From Callorhinus ursinus (Eukaryota; Chordata; Mammalia; Carnivora; Otariidae), in the NCBI RefSeq assembly GCF_003265705.1, contig NW_020312904.1:606924-670923 (forward strand): 64,000 bases of DNA. Reading direction: 5' to 3'. Numbering within the stretch: the first letter of the stretch is position 1; the number at the start of each line of letters is the position of its first letter. The notes below the pieces were generated by a model that saw only the letters and a list, made by a program, of their open reading frames with translations, was not told where the DNA came from and ran no database searches. The translations under genes and the position numbers were made by a program. This document shows, piece after piece, positions 11,561-23,320 of the stretch.

Positions 11561-12590
11561 AATTGATAGATTATAGTCCCCCTTTCCAACACCCCCCATC
11601 CACCACGTGCATTTGCATTAGTCCCTGTCTTGTGGAAGGGGGAAGAGACGACAGGCGGCGGCTCTCGTTGGGATGGGCTGTCTCTGCTGCACCTGGGCTA
11701 AGACCCAACATAAACTCACCTGACTAATGGAAAGTACCGAGGGAGCAGCCAGTGGTCCAGGGCTGAGGGCAGTCTGGGCTGGGAGCCTGCTGCCCCGTCC
11801 GCCGGAGGCCGGGGAGGGCGGGGGAGACTCCTCAGCACTGGAGGGGCCAAGGCCAAGGGGCTCGGCTCGGTTTCCGGGCCACCCTGACGGCTGGGAGAGT
11901 TCTGAGGGAAACGTTAGGAATCATGTGTCTAAGAGTAGGGGAAAGGCAGACCCATTGTCCTGCCCGCGCAGGGGCCGGGCGCATGTCCGAGAGGCCTGTT
12001 CTCCCAGGGCGGGGAAGGCGGGAGCCCCATGGACCACTCACCCTATCCCAGGCTCCTTGGGGACCAAACTTAGGGGACTCAGTTCCCTTCAGATAACACC
12101 GGAGAGGGGTCTCCTGCCATCCTGCCATGTCAGTCAGGGTGGGGTGCTCGGTCAGGATGGAGTCTGGGGCGGGCAAGGTGGGACTCCTGCTGGTGTCGGT
12201 CCTTCCTTTGCAGCCTCAAGTTCCTGACCTAAACACTGGCCTTGGCCTTGGCCAGTGGCTGTTCCTGGCACAGGGGCCGTGCTGTCCCCCCCGGACACAG
12301 CAGTCGGTGAGCGGGGCTCTGGGCAGGCTCCCAGGCGGCACGGTTGAGCTAGCGGCACTCACCGAGGAAGCAGCGTTCTGGATGATGCCCCTAAACTGGC
12401 CAGGGGTCCCTGGGGCTGAGCAAGCAATGACCCGGGGGGGCAGCTGAGGCTGGGTTGGGGGCTGGCTCGCCGTGCTGCCCTGCTGAGGACCAGGGCAACG
12501 AGCCCAAACCTCCGTGGACACCTCCACCCCACCTTCTTGCTGCTGCAAGTGAAAGTTAAATCGTTTCCATTTCTCTGGTGTTCCTGTTTT
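11561..12590. other. GC-rich single-copy DNA
   Basis: No repeat and no supported gene. The frame at 11727-12227 plus is open for 166 codons, but it is Gly/Pro/Ser/Arg-rich and is mirrored by an open reverse frame (11832-12176), as expected from GC-rich composition alone. Confidence 0.45.
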
Positions 12591-12765
12591 TTTTTTTTTT
12601 TTAAGAAAACCCAGATTAATTACTAGTTTTATTGGATATTGAATAAATATCAAGCAGATGTTAGCAGCATGTGGAAGACGAACAGCTCTTATATAGAACA
12701 TAATTTATTTCTCATTATCATGATGTTTACTTACGCTTTATAAATATTCTAAGATGAACCTAAAA
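12591..12765. other. AT-rich island next to a T15-type run, candidate conserved element
   Basis: Starts with a poly-T run (about 12587-12601) and continues AT-rich ('cagattaattactagtttta', 'ttatttctcattatcatgat'). TAATTA homeodomain-type cores are present. It may instead be the tail of an inverted retroposon whose body I cannot recognise. Confidence 0.3.
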
Positions 12766-13039
12766 TGCATGGTGCGTCCCTGGAGCTTCTGTGGAGGTCG
12801 GGCAGGGCCGAGGCGCAGACTGAGGGCTGGCCTGCCTGTCTCTGCAGCGTCTTCTCCTCCCACGTGGCCCGTGGCCTCGCCCCAGGCTCCTCTCCTGGAC
12901 CGGGGTGTGCGTGTTCTGTAGACTCGGGCCCGCGGCGTCTGACCGTCAGACCAGGGTTCCAAACGTCTCCATCCCGAGCTGTGCCTGGTCCCTCCGCTTT
13001 TCCCATGTGGCTGTGTGTCCCCCAGGAGGGCTTCCCACT

Positions 13040-13500
13040 GGTCCCTCCAGGGTTTGCATTTATTTCCCTCAAGTTTATTCCCAGGTGACTTTTCTTTTTT
13101 GCACTGGTTACACAGTGGGCTACTTTGTCCCGGGTACCCCTTCACAGGGACTGTCTGTAGCAAAATTGTTTCTTTTCATGTCTCCATTTTGTATCTTCTT
13201 TGAGGTGGTTTGGGTCCTTTGGTTTCTCATGGGTCCTCAGGTGCACGGTGATGTCATCTGTACTTAGTCCTAATTGTACCTCCTCTTTCCGGTTGTCTTC
13301 TGGCACGTGATGGAGACTCACTGCAGGGGCTCCCCGGAGCGCCCTCGGCAGGTGCCGTCTGAGCAGGTGTGCACCTGCTCCCCATCACTGGGACCCCCCA
13401 GAATGTCTGTGGGAATGCTGGCCGTGGTTCATCTGCTTATGGAGCCGGTGAAGAACGTCCTCACGCTGAGTCACGCCGGCCTGCCCGTCGCCGCTGGGTT
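13040..13500 (-). mobile_element. Possible very old L1 ORF2 fragment, inverted
   Basis: Around 13058-13085 'tttccctcaagtttattccc' and around 13250-13290 'gatgtcatctgtacttagtc' plus 'acctcctctttccggttgtc' resemble the inverted L1 segments reading '..ttaaatttattcctagg..' and '..gtcatctgcaaa..cttcctttcc..'. Divergence is very high and the flanks are GC-shifted. Confidence 0.45.
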
Positions 13501-14100
13501 CTGAACCGCGTGAGCCTGCTAAGCCGTTCGCGTTTGCTTCCAGGAGAGAGAACCGTGGCCCCCACTCTCTCGTATCCCTCCGTGCAAGGTGTGCGCTGTT
13601 CAGCCACCTGACATCTGCCCCAGCGACTGCGCAAGGCCCCTTCCTCCTGCGCGCCATGGCCTCCCCTCGCCCCGAGCTTGTGTGCATGGCTCTAGATCCT
13701 ACCTGCAGAGTCTCAACCTGCTTGGACCTGAGTGAGTGGAGAGCGCAGGTGCTGCACTCGGCGCCTTCTCTCTCCCTCTCTCCTTTTCGTGTTTCACAAT
13801 CGGCGAGACTTCCTTTGTGCTCTGTCTGAACCCTGCCTGTGTGTTTTGATCCCAGACCCCAGCTAAACCTCGTTGCTGACAACCGGTGGTCTCTGGCGGC
13901 TGGTGCGCCTTCTGGCGGCTTCTGTGGGAGGCCGGGGAAGCCCCCTGGGGCGGGGGGTCTGGACATGAAGTTCTTGCTCGCCCTTCCTTTCCTTGAAATC
14001 TTATACAAACCCTCCCCTGCCTTGTGGCTTCATACTGGAAGCCGCCTCGTTTTCTTTGCTCTGACGTGGCCTGAGCTCCCCTTCCGTCTGTCCAGAGGGT
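13501..14100. other. Unique DNA, no gene recognised
   Basis: Frames on both strands stay open for over 130 codons (13385-14008 minus, 13839-14261 plus) but disagree with each other and show no domain. Confidence 0.4.
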
Positions 14101-14870
14101 GGCTGTCCTCACCTTCTAACCCTATGGCCGGGACCTGCCTCGATGTCCATGGTTTGCCCATAATTTCCATGATTTCTTCTTTAGCTCTGCATCTCCTTCT
14201 GCCTAAATTAGACTCTGAAGTTATCAATTATATCTTAAATCAAAATGAGCTTATTGAATGATGTTTTCAAATTTCTTTTTTGTTCAAATATTCTAAATCT
14301 ACTAAATCTCTTGGCTCTGTCTTCTGTGTTTTGGGATGTCCATTCTTCTGTGTGATCTTTGTATTCTAGTTTTTCTTTATGAAATTCTTTGAATTTTTTT
14401 CTGTTATTTATTTATGTTTTTTAAATTTTGCCAGTCCAGCTTTCTTTTCTGTTCTTTGTCTATGTTGTCCTTGAGATCTTGTATTTCTGCTTTTTGGCCT
14501 TCCTTCAGAGTTGCAACTACTTCTTTAAGTTTTTTTAGAGGGAGAACACAAGTGGGGTGAGGGAGGGAGGAGAGAGAGAGAGAGAATCCCAAGCAAACTC
14601 TCTCTTGAGTGGAGACTGACACTGGACTCGATCCCATGACCCAGAGAACATGACCCAAGCCAAAACCAAAAGTTAGATGCTTAACTGACTGAGCCACCCA
14701 GGCACCCCTTAATTAAAATGTTTAAAAAAATGTATCGAATGTTGGTTCAATTTTCACTTGCCTTCCAGCCACATTTTTGTGTGTGTGAATTTCCAGTTTC
14801 TGGGGCACTTCACTGCTATTTCCCACATTTTTTCTGATGGAATTTTTCCCAGATACTTCTGTCCTTCCTG
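14100..14870 (-). mobile_element. T-rich tract resembling an old inverted L1 5' region, split by a SINE
   Basis: T-rich plus strand with phrases such as 'tttccatgatttcttctttagctctg', 'tttctgttctttgtctatgttgtcc' and 'gagatcttgtatttctg' that recall inverted L1 5'/ORF1 DNA. The reverse frame reads a Lys/Glu-rich coiled-coil-like peptide near 14404-14520. A SINE occupies 14530-14707. Family assignment is weak. Confidence 0.4.
14530..14707 (-). mobile_element. Carnivore tRNA-derived SINE, inverted
   Basis: The reverse strand begins 'ggggtgcctgggtggctcag' and 'tcagttaagcatctaacttt', contains 'catgggatcgagtccagtgt', and carries the CT tract (seen here as GAGAGAGAGAGAGA near 14570-14585). No clear target duplication was seen. 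Its 3' tail is short, so it is an older copy. Confidence 0.93.
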
Positions 14871-16830
14871 TTCACGTGTGCATTTGAGTGTGTCTGGTTT
14901 TCATCACCTACACTGACCGGTGGCTCTGGGAGGGCGGAGACAGGCAGCTGTGTTCTGGATCTCTGTCCCTTGGCTGTAGGGATGGGGTCATCGGGAAAGT
15001 ACCCCCCGAGGCAGCCAGGAGTTGCTCCCACTAACGACTTCAACAAGAGTCGACTTCCCTAACGATGCGGTCTTGGTTTTGTCTGACTTCTTCCAGCTGA
15101 CCTGGTCCCTCCTCAGGACCGACTGCCCATTGAGTCCTCAAGCGTAAGGACTTTTTTTCCTTTCTCTTTTTCTTCCTGAAAAATTTCCCTTTTGCTCATG
15201 GAGTTTCTCTTGGTTGTTACTGAGACATGTCACGACTTATGTTTCCTTCAACTGGAAAACGATGTGTTGGGTAAAATCTACAACGAGGGCCCTTTGATAG
15301 TGTCCGGCACTGGCGCAGTCGGGTCCCGTCCCCGGGGGTGTGGGGTACAGGTGTTTACAACCCGCTGTGTGCATCTGGGCACAGGCGCTACCTGTCCGCT
15401 CTGATGGGCTAAACCACTCGGGGGGAACCGTTTGCCTTCCTGGGGTCGTGAGAGTCACACCGTCCGCCCTGCCGAGTGTGTGGGAAGACGGACCGATGGA
15501 GCCCAGACTGGCAGAGAGTGACACCTCCTGTGAGGTGCTGCGGGTGTGTCCCTCGCACGTGGGCCGGGAAGGGGCGGTGACCTGGCCCTCCCGCTGGGCC
15601 GTGCTGTGGGCCCAGAGCCCTGCCCGCCCACACATTCAGCGGACCAGCAAGGGCCATACTGGGGAGCGGTCATCTCCCTGGTGGTTGACCCCTGGTTCCC
15701 CCAATCCTTCTTTTTCCCTCAGAGCCACATTGGTTCAGCTAAACTCCTCTTGCTGCCCGGTCCCTGGTTCCACTATTCACACCTGCAACGCCCTGGCTCC
15801 TGCCGGGCCCCCTCCCCACCAGCCGCTGTTCTCCACACTGCTTTCGGAGACCGATGGCCCTCCCGGGGCCCCTGTGGTCCACACGGCCGTCCCCTCCCCG
15901 CGGGTTTGTCTGTCTTTGCACCTCCTGAGCAAAGTGGATAGTGTCTCACACGCAGATAATGTCTGAATGTTGAAATGTTTCAAATTCTTCACTCGGTACC
16001 CTGGAGAGAAACCCACCCAGCCGCAGGCAGATCACTGGTTTCGCAACCTATCTTTTGGGTGCAGTGTAGACAGGTCTGGGGTCCCACACGTGCTGATCAC
16101 TGGGGTGCTCTTGGGCCCGGTGCAGGAGTCTGAGGTCGGTGCAGGTTGTGACCATCTTTGGAGCTGGCCCCCGAGAACATTGGGGAGAGTTTGGTGGAGG
16201 GGTCATCACTCTTTGTTGAGAACTTCAGCCCCGGTGAGCCAGCGCTTGGCCTCAGGACACCGGCTCTGAGGAACGGGGGTGCAGCACCAGGGCTTGGGGG
16301 CCTGGGCTTGGAGGGTATGGTCCCTGTGGGGTTGGGCACAAGCACCAGAGGGGGCTCCCCGGAGGAGCCCAGTCCCTACTCCTTGGGACAGGCCTGGGAA
16401 CCTCAGCACGGAGACTGCTTGGAGCCCAAATTCTCTGGCGCAGGAAATGGGGAGTCTCTCTGAGGACGCCTCTTCTGTCGGGGGCCCTACGGCCACACGT
16501 CTGGTCTCTGTTAGGGCCACCACAGTCTGTCAGCACCTTCCTCACCTCAGGGTCCCTGAACCCCATCAACCTCCCTTTGCCTCTCATTTCAAAGAATCTC
16601 AGGCCACAGGGCTCTTTTGGTCGATACGCTTGCACTGAAAATGTCTGGGATGAATAGATTTAGTACATAATCAATAGGGCATTTTGGATGGGGGAGAGTC
16701 AACCGTTCCATAACGGTCGGGTCCGTCGGATCCATGGGTAGGAAATAAAACCAGGTTACAGCTCTGAGTGCACACCGCTCTGGAAAACCACACCTTCGAG
16801 AGCGAGTGCAGCAGAATCTATAATACTTGT
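14871..16830. other. Single-copy DNA, GC-rich from about 15290
   Basis: The part 15290-15620 is CpG-rich. The plus frame 15340-15966 (208 codons) and opposing minus frames are all open, which argues for a composition effect. No exon, repeat or RNA gene recognised. Confidence 0.4.
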
Positions 16831-17455
16831 GGAGAGAAGAAAAGACAATTTCCCAATGTTGAGTTGAGAAGCGCTTCCTAAGTGAGACACAACACCCAGA
16901 ACCCCTCACGGGAAGGAGCGAAAGACGTGAACATATGGACATAACTCGAGCAAAGGAGAGTCTGTGTGAGCGGCGTCATCAGACTCCTGAGGAGAAGCAG
17001 AGGGAGCGCATGGATCTGCAGAATATTCAGCGGAGGCCGCCCTCCGCCGGTCGTGGAGCCGGCCTTCTGATCCCCAGGACGGTAATGGTGCCGACAGGGC
17101 AATCTGCCGGGGACACGGGGCGGGCCGGGTGACACCTCCCAGGAGAAGAGGGAACGGTGAAGATCCTCGGAAAAGACGCTCCAGTATATTCATATGCAAA
17201 TAAAGGGAAATTAAAAATGGGATTTATGGCCACCAGATTGTCAAAAATGTTAAAAGTTGGGAATAAGGAGTTTCTTCTTTGGGGTTGGGGGGATGAGGCC
17301 TGGGGACTGAAAATACCGCACTTGATCTTGAAAATACCACCATGTTCTCACTAATGCATTAAAGTCAGATGCGCATGGATAAAACCTGGAAGCATTTCGA
17401 GTGAAACAAGCTGCAGAAACCAGCCCAGAATCCATCAGTGTTAAATTGGATCCCT
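16831..17455 (+). mobile_element. Old L1 LINE fragment (ORF2 3' region, L1ME-like)
   Basis: Plus-strand matches to old L1 ORF2 3' DNA in order: 'gcgcttcctaagtgagacac' (16870), 'ctgcagaatattcagcgg' (17017), 'gctccagtatattcatatgc' then 'aaataaagggaaattaaaaa' (17178-17217), 'ccaccagattgtcaaaaatg' (17230) and 'atggataaaacctggaagca' (17373). Large internal parts are deleted and frames are broken. Confidence 0.65.
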
Positions 17456-17515
17456 ACATGTGTGCGCGTGTGCATGCGTGTCGATATGTGTGCCTGTGGG
17501 TGCATGTGCACCACC
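17455..17515. repeat. Degenerate (TG)n-type microsatellite
   Basis: Alternating purine-pyrimidine 'gtgtgcgcgtgtgcatgcgt' followed by 'gtcgatatgtgtgcctgtgg'. It is interrupted, so mutation has eroded it. Confidence 0.75.
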
Positions 17516-17904
17516 GATCTGGGGAGCCCGTAGCGGAGACTCGGAGCTCTTCCGCTGGGCTGACCTCCCATCAAAGTGGGGACGTGTGAGCACGAGGGTC
17601 TCCACAGGAATTTCCATGGCTACTGTGCAGGACCCCCATCTCTGCATCATTCTCTGTGCCTCTGCTGAACCCCGCCACTGTGTGGGGGCACCCTGTCCCT
17701 GCTCACTCTCTGGTCACTGGACTCCCAGCTCTGTCTTGGCTTCTGACATGAGTTTGGATGTTGCAAAGCTTTTCCTCACTTGCTCTGGATTCAGGGTCTC
17801 AGCTGGGACCCCTCATTGGCTGAGTCCTGAGGTCCCCGGAAGATGGGGAGGCCCTCAGGTCTTTTGGCTCCAGGAGGAAGAGGAGGAGTGAGGCTGTGCC
17901 TGCA

Positions 17905-18000
17905 GCCGCTCGCGACTCCCGCTGGGCGGCCGCTCGTGACTCCCGCTGGGCGGCCGCTCGCGACTCCCGCTGGGCGGCCGCTCGCGACTCCCGCTGGGCA
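17905..18000. repeat. 24-bp GC-rich tandem repeat, four copies
   Basis: Four units of exactly 24 bp (17905-17928, 17929-17952, 17953-17976, 17977-18000) begin 'gccgctcg' and end 'ccgctgggc(g/a)'. They differ by one transition in unit 2 and one in the last base of unit 4. Each junction creates GCGGCCGC, so three NotI-type sites sit 24 bp apart. Since 24 is a multiple of three, frames stay open on both strands; the reverse strand reads a repeated RESRAAAQ. This could be incidental. Confidence 0.97.
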
Positions 18001-19104
18001 GCCGGAGGCTTGGCGGCTGGCAGCACGGTGCGCAGTGACAAGACTTACCCTCAGCTTTGGAGGGGTCGCTGTGGCCGACCGGGGGCTGGTCCCGGAGACA
18101 GCAGATGGCCATTCAAGTCAGCCCTCAGAGCCCCTTGAGGCCGCTGCACCGGTCCAGCTCTCCCCACCCTCAAAACGTGAGTGTTGGTGTCACCGTAATG
18201 TGCTCACCTTCTCCCCACCAGACTGCCGTGTCCACCGTGGTCTCTGTATCGTCCCGCTGAAGCTACTCAAGGAGTTTTGTTGGATTAAGTTGAATTTACT
18301 ATGTGCTGTGTTCCTCCCCAGCCTCACCGTGAACTCCTTGAAGACCGGGGTGGGTCTAACTCCCCTCTGTCCCACGGGGTGGAGGGTCAACTCTCTGTAA
18401 ATGAGTCTGAGTTCTTTCTGTGGTCCCAGGTCCTTATTTAGGCAGTGGGCACTCCGGCTTGGGATCTGGTCTTTACCGACGCTCACTCCTCTACTTGTGC
18501 AAGATGCTCTTCTCTCTCTGGGTTAATTGTGGGTGCTGCAATTCTGGCATGCCGCCACCAGGTGATGTCAGAGCGGCACAGTCAAGCTGTCTCTGAAACA
18601 AGACAAGTTTGTCCCCCATTTTATTGTCAGCTACACAATACACATGCATATCGCTGATCTTTATAAGGAAAAGCCCACCTCCTTTGTCTTGTAACAGTTA
18701 AACAACTTTTCTGTGCATCCAAAACTCTTGCACTTGAGAATACTTTGTGGGTGAAGGTTAAGTCACACTGCAGTGTGAGGCTCCTTCACCCCTTGATTTT
18801 TCCTTCCTAGTTCAGACTAACTCCTCTCTCATATAAATGCCTTATTTAGGATTTGTTTTTATAAGTCCCATTCCTCATTCTAGCTTGGAATCAAGCCCCT
18901 TCTCCAGCTTGTGTGTGACTTTATGCTGGCTGCAGACCCCTGTACCATACCGCCATCAGCTTCCCTCATGAGTCTGCTCCCCATTCTCCATCAGGAGTCC
19001 TTTTAGGATTCCCAGACCTAGATGGCTGCCCTGTTGCTTGTCTGTTGTGCCTATGAGACAGAGGTGATCCCCCTCCCTCTGCCCTTTCATTTCTTTATTC
19101 AGAG
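18001..19104. other. Unique DNA with sharp drop in CpG after about 18480
   Basis: 18000-18180 is GC- and CpG-rich. From about 18480 to 19100 it becomes CpG-poor and more AT-rich, with no repeat I can name ('catataaatgccttatttag', 'gcttggaatcaagcccct'). No gene supported. Confidence 0.4.
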
Positions 19105-19129
19105 GTGGTATCATCTGTGCTAACTGCCT

Positions 19130-19506
19130 TCCTTCTACCCACCCATCCACCATCCTTCCATCCATCCATCCACCATCCTTCCATCCATCCATCCATCCAT
19201 CCACCCACCTATCCATCCATCCATCCATCCATCCATCATCTTTCCATTCATCCATCTAACCATCCATCCATCCATCTATCATCCATCCATCTGTCCATCC
19301 ATTCACCCATCCATCCATCCATCCATCATCCATCCATCCACCATCCATCCACCTATCCATCCATCCATCCATCCATCATCCACCATCCATGCATCCATCA
19401 TCATCCATCCNNNNNNNNNNACCCTTCCTTCCATCCATCCATGTGTCCATTTATTCACCCATCTAGTGCTCTATCCATCACCTGTATCAATCCATCCCTC
19501 CATCTA
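19130..19506. repeat. (CATC)n-type microsatellite/minisatellite containing a gap
   Basis: Degenerate ATCC/CATC repeats run from about 19136 to 19506, broken by ten Ns at 19411-19420. Interruptions such as 'ttcatccatctaaccatcca' show an old, evolving array. Open frames across it encode Pro/Ser/Ile/His repeats and are artefacts. The true length is unknown because of the gap. Confidence 0.97.
19411..19420. other. Assembly gap (10 N)
   Basis: Ten Ns inside the tetranucleotide array. A fixed size of ten at all three gaps of the window suggests a placeholder, not a measured length. Confidence 0.99.
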
Positions 19507-19509
19507 TCC

Positions 19510-19640
19510 ATCTCCCAGCAATTACTTAGAGAGCTCCCCTGTTCTAGGCAGTGGCGGGGAGTGAGTTGCAGGACAGGGCACAGCCCTCCCTTATGCAACT
19601 TACAGTCTATTGAGGGCAAGCAATAGTGAGCTAATCAGGC
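19510..19640 (+). mobile_element. L2 LINE 3'-region relic
   Basis: 'cccctgttctaggcagtggc', then 'caggacagggcacagccctc' and 'atgcaacttacagtctattg' follow the L2 3' pattern '..tgttctaggcactgg..acaagacagacagggtccctgccctcatggagcttacagtcta..'. Confidence 0.75.
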
Positions 19641-19654
19641 AAATACAACCATTG

Positions 19655-19720
19655 CAAGTTGTTAGCACCCTTTTCATAGATGAGGAAACTGAGTCAGAGG
19701 GGCCAGGTGGCTCTCCCTTC
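19655..19720 (+). mobile_element. MIR SINE core fragment
   Basis: 'cccttttcatagatgaggaa' followed by 'actgagtcagaggggccagg' matches the MIR core (…ccattttacagatgaggaaactgaggc…). Confidence 0.7.
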
Positions 19721-20818
19721 TCACGCACCAGAGCATGGTGGAGATGGAGTTCTCTGCTCAATGGCCAGTCTCTAAAGGAGCCTCCTTGGCCCCCTGGATC
19801 TCAGTAACACCTGTTGCTTCTCAGGACTTCGCTCTGTGTGGGCAGTTTGTGGGTGAATCCTCCATGACCTTTAGGGGCCCAGCCCTGTTCCCCTGGATCC
19901 ATCTACTGACCCTCAGTGACTCTGTGACTCCTGGCATCCCTGCTATACAGGTGAAGAGAGAGGTGCAGTGACCTTCCCAGAACCCCCCAGCAAGGCGGGC
20001 AGAGCTGGGGATGTAGGCTCCGGTGTTGACTGCACCTGCTTGCTTTCTCACCCCAGCTTGAGCTCAATGCAGTCTGCTGAGTTGGTGGAATTGGCAGGAC
20101 AGATGTAAGACCTGGAGTCACTGACCCCCTAACAGTAGCTGTGACCACCACCACCCACTGCTCCTCATCCGTGTCCAATCAACCAGCACTGGCCACGTGA
20201 CCTGCGTGCCAGCCGGGGCTGCGACCTGGACCTGCCGGGTCCCTCAGGAAGGACAGGGGTGGGGAAGGTTCAGAGGGGAGGGGTGGTGGGTGGGTCCTGG
20301 GGAGACCGTTTCCGGAGGCGAGAGGCCCCCTGTGTGCTGGAGGGGGCTGTGTGCATGCTCAGCTCCTGCCCACAGCACAGCAGGGTCATGTCCACTGCTG
20401 CCGTGGCGTGGTCTAGTGGCAATGGCTGAGTTGCTTCATGATGGGAGCGCCACCCTTCTTTATGGAGGAAAACGTGTTGAATGACTGGGAGCTGGTGGTG
20501 TACCTCGAGGGGACCCACCCAAACCTCCCAGGAAAGCCCAGGCTTCCTGGCGAAGGGCAGTCAGGGGAGGCAGCTCTCAGTGGGTTCCTGCACATGAATC
20601 CAAACTCACAGGGGAGGCTTCTCTAAAGACAACTGCATATTCGTGGGGTTTCTGACCGAATCACATGCTTCATCAAGGGAGAAGTCCATCTCGGTGAGTG
20701 AGCGGGAGAGTCCCCGGGAAAGGAACCCCTGTATTCAGGCGGGGGGGGGGCAGCGAGAAGGGATGGTGAGTGTGGGGCCGTCCTGCCCCAGGGCAGGTGC
20801 AGGCCTGTTGGGAGGACG
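19721..20818. other. Unique DNA with a MIR relic, no gene recognised
   Basis: Moderate to high GC. Apart from the MIR at 19915-20050 nothing is recognised. A run of ten or so Gs lies near 20741-20750. Confidence 0.4.
19915..20050 (+). mobile_element. MIR SINE fragment
   Basis: 'tacaggtgaagagagaggtg', 'cagtgaccttcccagaaccc' and 'ggcagagctggggatgtagg' follow the MIR core and 3' part (…acagatgaggaaactgaggcacagagaggttaag…cacacagct…gcagagctgggatt…). Confidence 0.7.
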
Positions 20819-21152
20819 TGTGGGTTACGTTGTCCTGCTGTCACGACAACGCCCCACAGCCACGCAGCGGAAACAACAGACTTATGTCCTCACAGTCCTG
20901 CAGAGGCTCCACGTCCATGGCTCTGTTTGCCATGTAGACGGCCGGCCTCTCCCCCTGTGTCCCTCACAGGTTGTCCCTCTGAGCATGTCGGAGTCTTCAT
21001 CTCCTCTAATAAGGACATCAGTCCCACTGGATATGGGGGCCACCCACATGACCTCATTTTACCTTAATCACCCCTGTGGGTGCAGTCCCACTCTGAGGTC
21101 CTGGGGGTGAGGACTCCCATATGAATTTGGGGACCCAGCTCAGCCCCTGACA
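20819..21152 (+). mobile_element. MLT1-type MaLR LTR, near full length
   Basis: Begins TG ('tgtgggttacgttgtcctgc' fits the MLT1-like start), continues with 'ggaaacaacagacttatgtc', 'ctcacagtcctgcagaggct', 'ctcctctaataaggacatca', 'atgacctcattttaccttaa', 'actctgaggtcctgggggtg' and ends 'cagctcagcccctgaca' with CA. About 334 bp. No matching partner LTR or internal region follows, so it is a solo or orphan LTR of great age. Confidence 0.85.
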
Positions 21153-23224
21153 GTCCTGTTGGGCATCACCGCTTTTCTGTTATTTGGGTTTGTGCTAACA
21201 CAAGCCCCGTGCGTGCTCTCCGGGCCTCTCCCTGCTTTGTAAACCAGTTTGCGGCAGACTCGTGTACCCTGCAGCCTGTGTGTCTGGCCCTCGCCGGACG
21301 CCAGAGCCCTGGCTGTGTGTCCATCTGTGACCAGCACATGGAGACCAGCACCGCGGCTGTGCAAATGAGGAGCTGCTACCCGAGGGGAGGCCATCTGGGG
21401 CCCCATTGTGTTTGCCCTTTGACTGTCGATGGACGCTCGGCTGCTTCCAGCTCTCGGCTGCTGTGAACACAGGCTCTTCTATGTCTCTCCACTCCATGTT
21501 CTTGGGGTCGTCCACAGGGACACCAGAGTTCCTGCAGATTCGAGCCACGGTGAGCTTGGATCACGGTGTATTTCCCGTCCTGCTGGGAGACAGTTGGGCT
21601 GTTGTGCGATTTTGCGTTTACGGACCAGCTACAGGGAGTGCCTCTGCCTGTGCACACATCCAAGTTTGCTGTGGGGCGGTGGGCATGTTGGTGGCAGAGT
21701 CCCTGCTGCTCCCCGGGGCCCGAGTCAGCGCTCAGCCCTCCTCAGGGAGCCGGTGGCTGCGGCCCCACACGTGAGCGGCCCTCACCGGAATCAGGCTGTG
21801 CTTTTGCCACATGGTTGCTCATTCATTTGCAGGAGCTGGAGCTCCACAGCTCGATGGTCGACACGTCATCAACCTGGACTTCATTTCTGTGAACCAGGCC
21901 TTCGAATCGTCTGTGCTCTGTGGTTTTCCTGCAGTGTTTCAATGTGCAGGGGCTACCATATTCTGGACATTGACCATTTATCCGCCTGGGGCCCTGCCAG
22001 TGCTCCCTCCCTTCACGCCTTCCGACCGTGCTCATGGGTCTTTCCAGAGAGAGGGTTTGAGTTTTCATGTCAACCATGATGGTCAACGCTGTGTGTCCAC
22101 CTGGCGGGGCTGCAGGGTGTCCGCAGGTGAGGTTTTCCCTGCCGAATCAGCGTTGGGCTCGGTTGGAAGCACAGGGGTGGGGGGACACAGCTTCCCCCGA
22201 ACTGCCCACTGTGGTCCCGATCTCCACGCGTCCAGTAGAGCCTCAGGGGCCCCCTCCCACAACGGTCCTGCAGCCCTTCCCGTCGGTTCATTGTACCCAC
22301 GTGGCTTGCGCCCGAGCAGGGCAGTGTCAGCGTGTGACTGGCCCACGGGGAGGCTGCTTTGTGCGTTTCTATCTTGCATGCAGTGACCTTGCAGAGCCCT
22401 GATTAGGGTGGATGGTTTGTAGTCGACCCACTTTCACAGAGAAACCCTCAAGTCCTCGTCTCGGGCACAGACTGCCCTGAGCGCCAGCCTCCCCAACCAT
22501 GCTACCCTTGAGTGCGTCTGGAAGACCTGGCCTGCCTTCCGCGTCTGCGCGGCTCAGGTGCGGGCTCCAGGGTCATCACATCCCACCGTCAGAAACTGCT
22601 CTCAGGCCCCCGGCACCGCCCGGGACCTCAGCTGTCAAGAGCTGACCTTCCAGCCAGACCAGCGCCTGGAGACCATGGGCCAATCTGGGGGAGGCTGAGG
22701 GTCCTGGAGGAGGCAGGGGTGACCGCAGGGCACTCTGGGATCAAGTATTTTAGTGTCTGCATGGCTCTGCCCGTGGGCTCTGACCGTCGCCTCCTGCTTC
22801 CCAGAGCCTGGTCTCCGCGGATTCTGGCAGGAGCCCCGCAGGTCCGGGGGGAAGGTGGTCTGATCCCCTGCATGCAGGTGCAGGGGCAGGGCCGGAGACA
22901 GCGTGCTGACATGTCTCAGGACCCTGCTGCCTGGGGTCTGGCTGTGACCCTGCCTCACGCACCAGGTCACCACCCCACCATGGCTGCCCCATTGTCTGGC
23001 TCCGGCTTGGCTATGCAGACATCAGCAGAGGTCGCTTGAGCCTCAGAGGGCCAGGCTCCCCGTGGAGCTGGGGGACCCAAGGGAAAGGAGCGGGGCCTGC
23101 CAGGCAGGAGGCTGTGTGTGTGGCTGTGGAGCCGGCCGGGGAGGCTGAAAGCTGGGCCTCGGTCCCACTGGCCTCAGGGAGGGGCCGGTGGGAGAAGCCC
23201 CCACCAGCATTAGCTGCAGCAGGC
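21153..23224. other. GC- and CpG-rich single-copy DNA
   Basis: Long frames are open on both strands (21429-22079, 21811-22386, 22512-23039 plus; several minus), again a mark of composition. I see no domain. Around 21820-22080 composition is more even, and a very old LINE cannot be excluded. Confidence 0.4.
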
Positions 23225-23320
23225 TGGAAATAGACCCAGATCCTGCAAATGAAATGATCTCAAGCGTCACGGGCAAAAACCCAATTACGGAGCAAATTAA
23301 CTAAGAGTTACAGATGCAAT
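23225..23320. other. Short AT-rich repeat-free island
   Basis: 'gcaaatgaaatgatctcaag' and 'aattacggagcaaattaact' lie in a strongly GC-rich surrounding. ATGCAAAT-like and TAATT-like cores hint at a conserved element. Inference only. Confidence 0.3.

Noticed and set aside
17799..18138. RESRAAAQ-type repeat protein on the reverse strand
   Set aside because: By-product of the 24-bp repeat; the flanking frame shows no domain.
19105..19626. Pro/Ser/His/Ile repeat open frame
   Set aside because: Pure microsatellite translation that also crosses an assembly gap.
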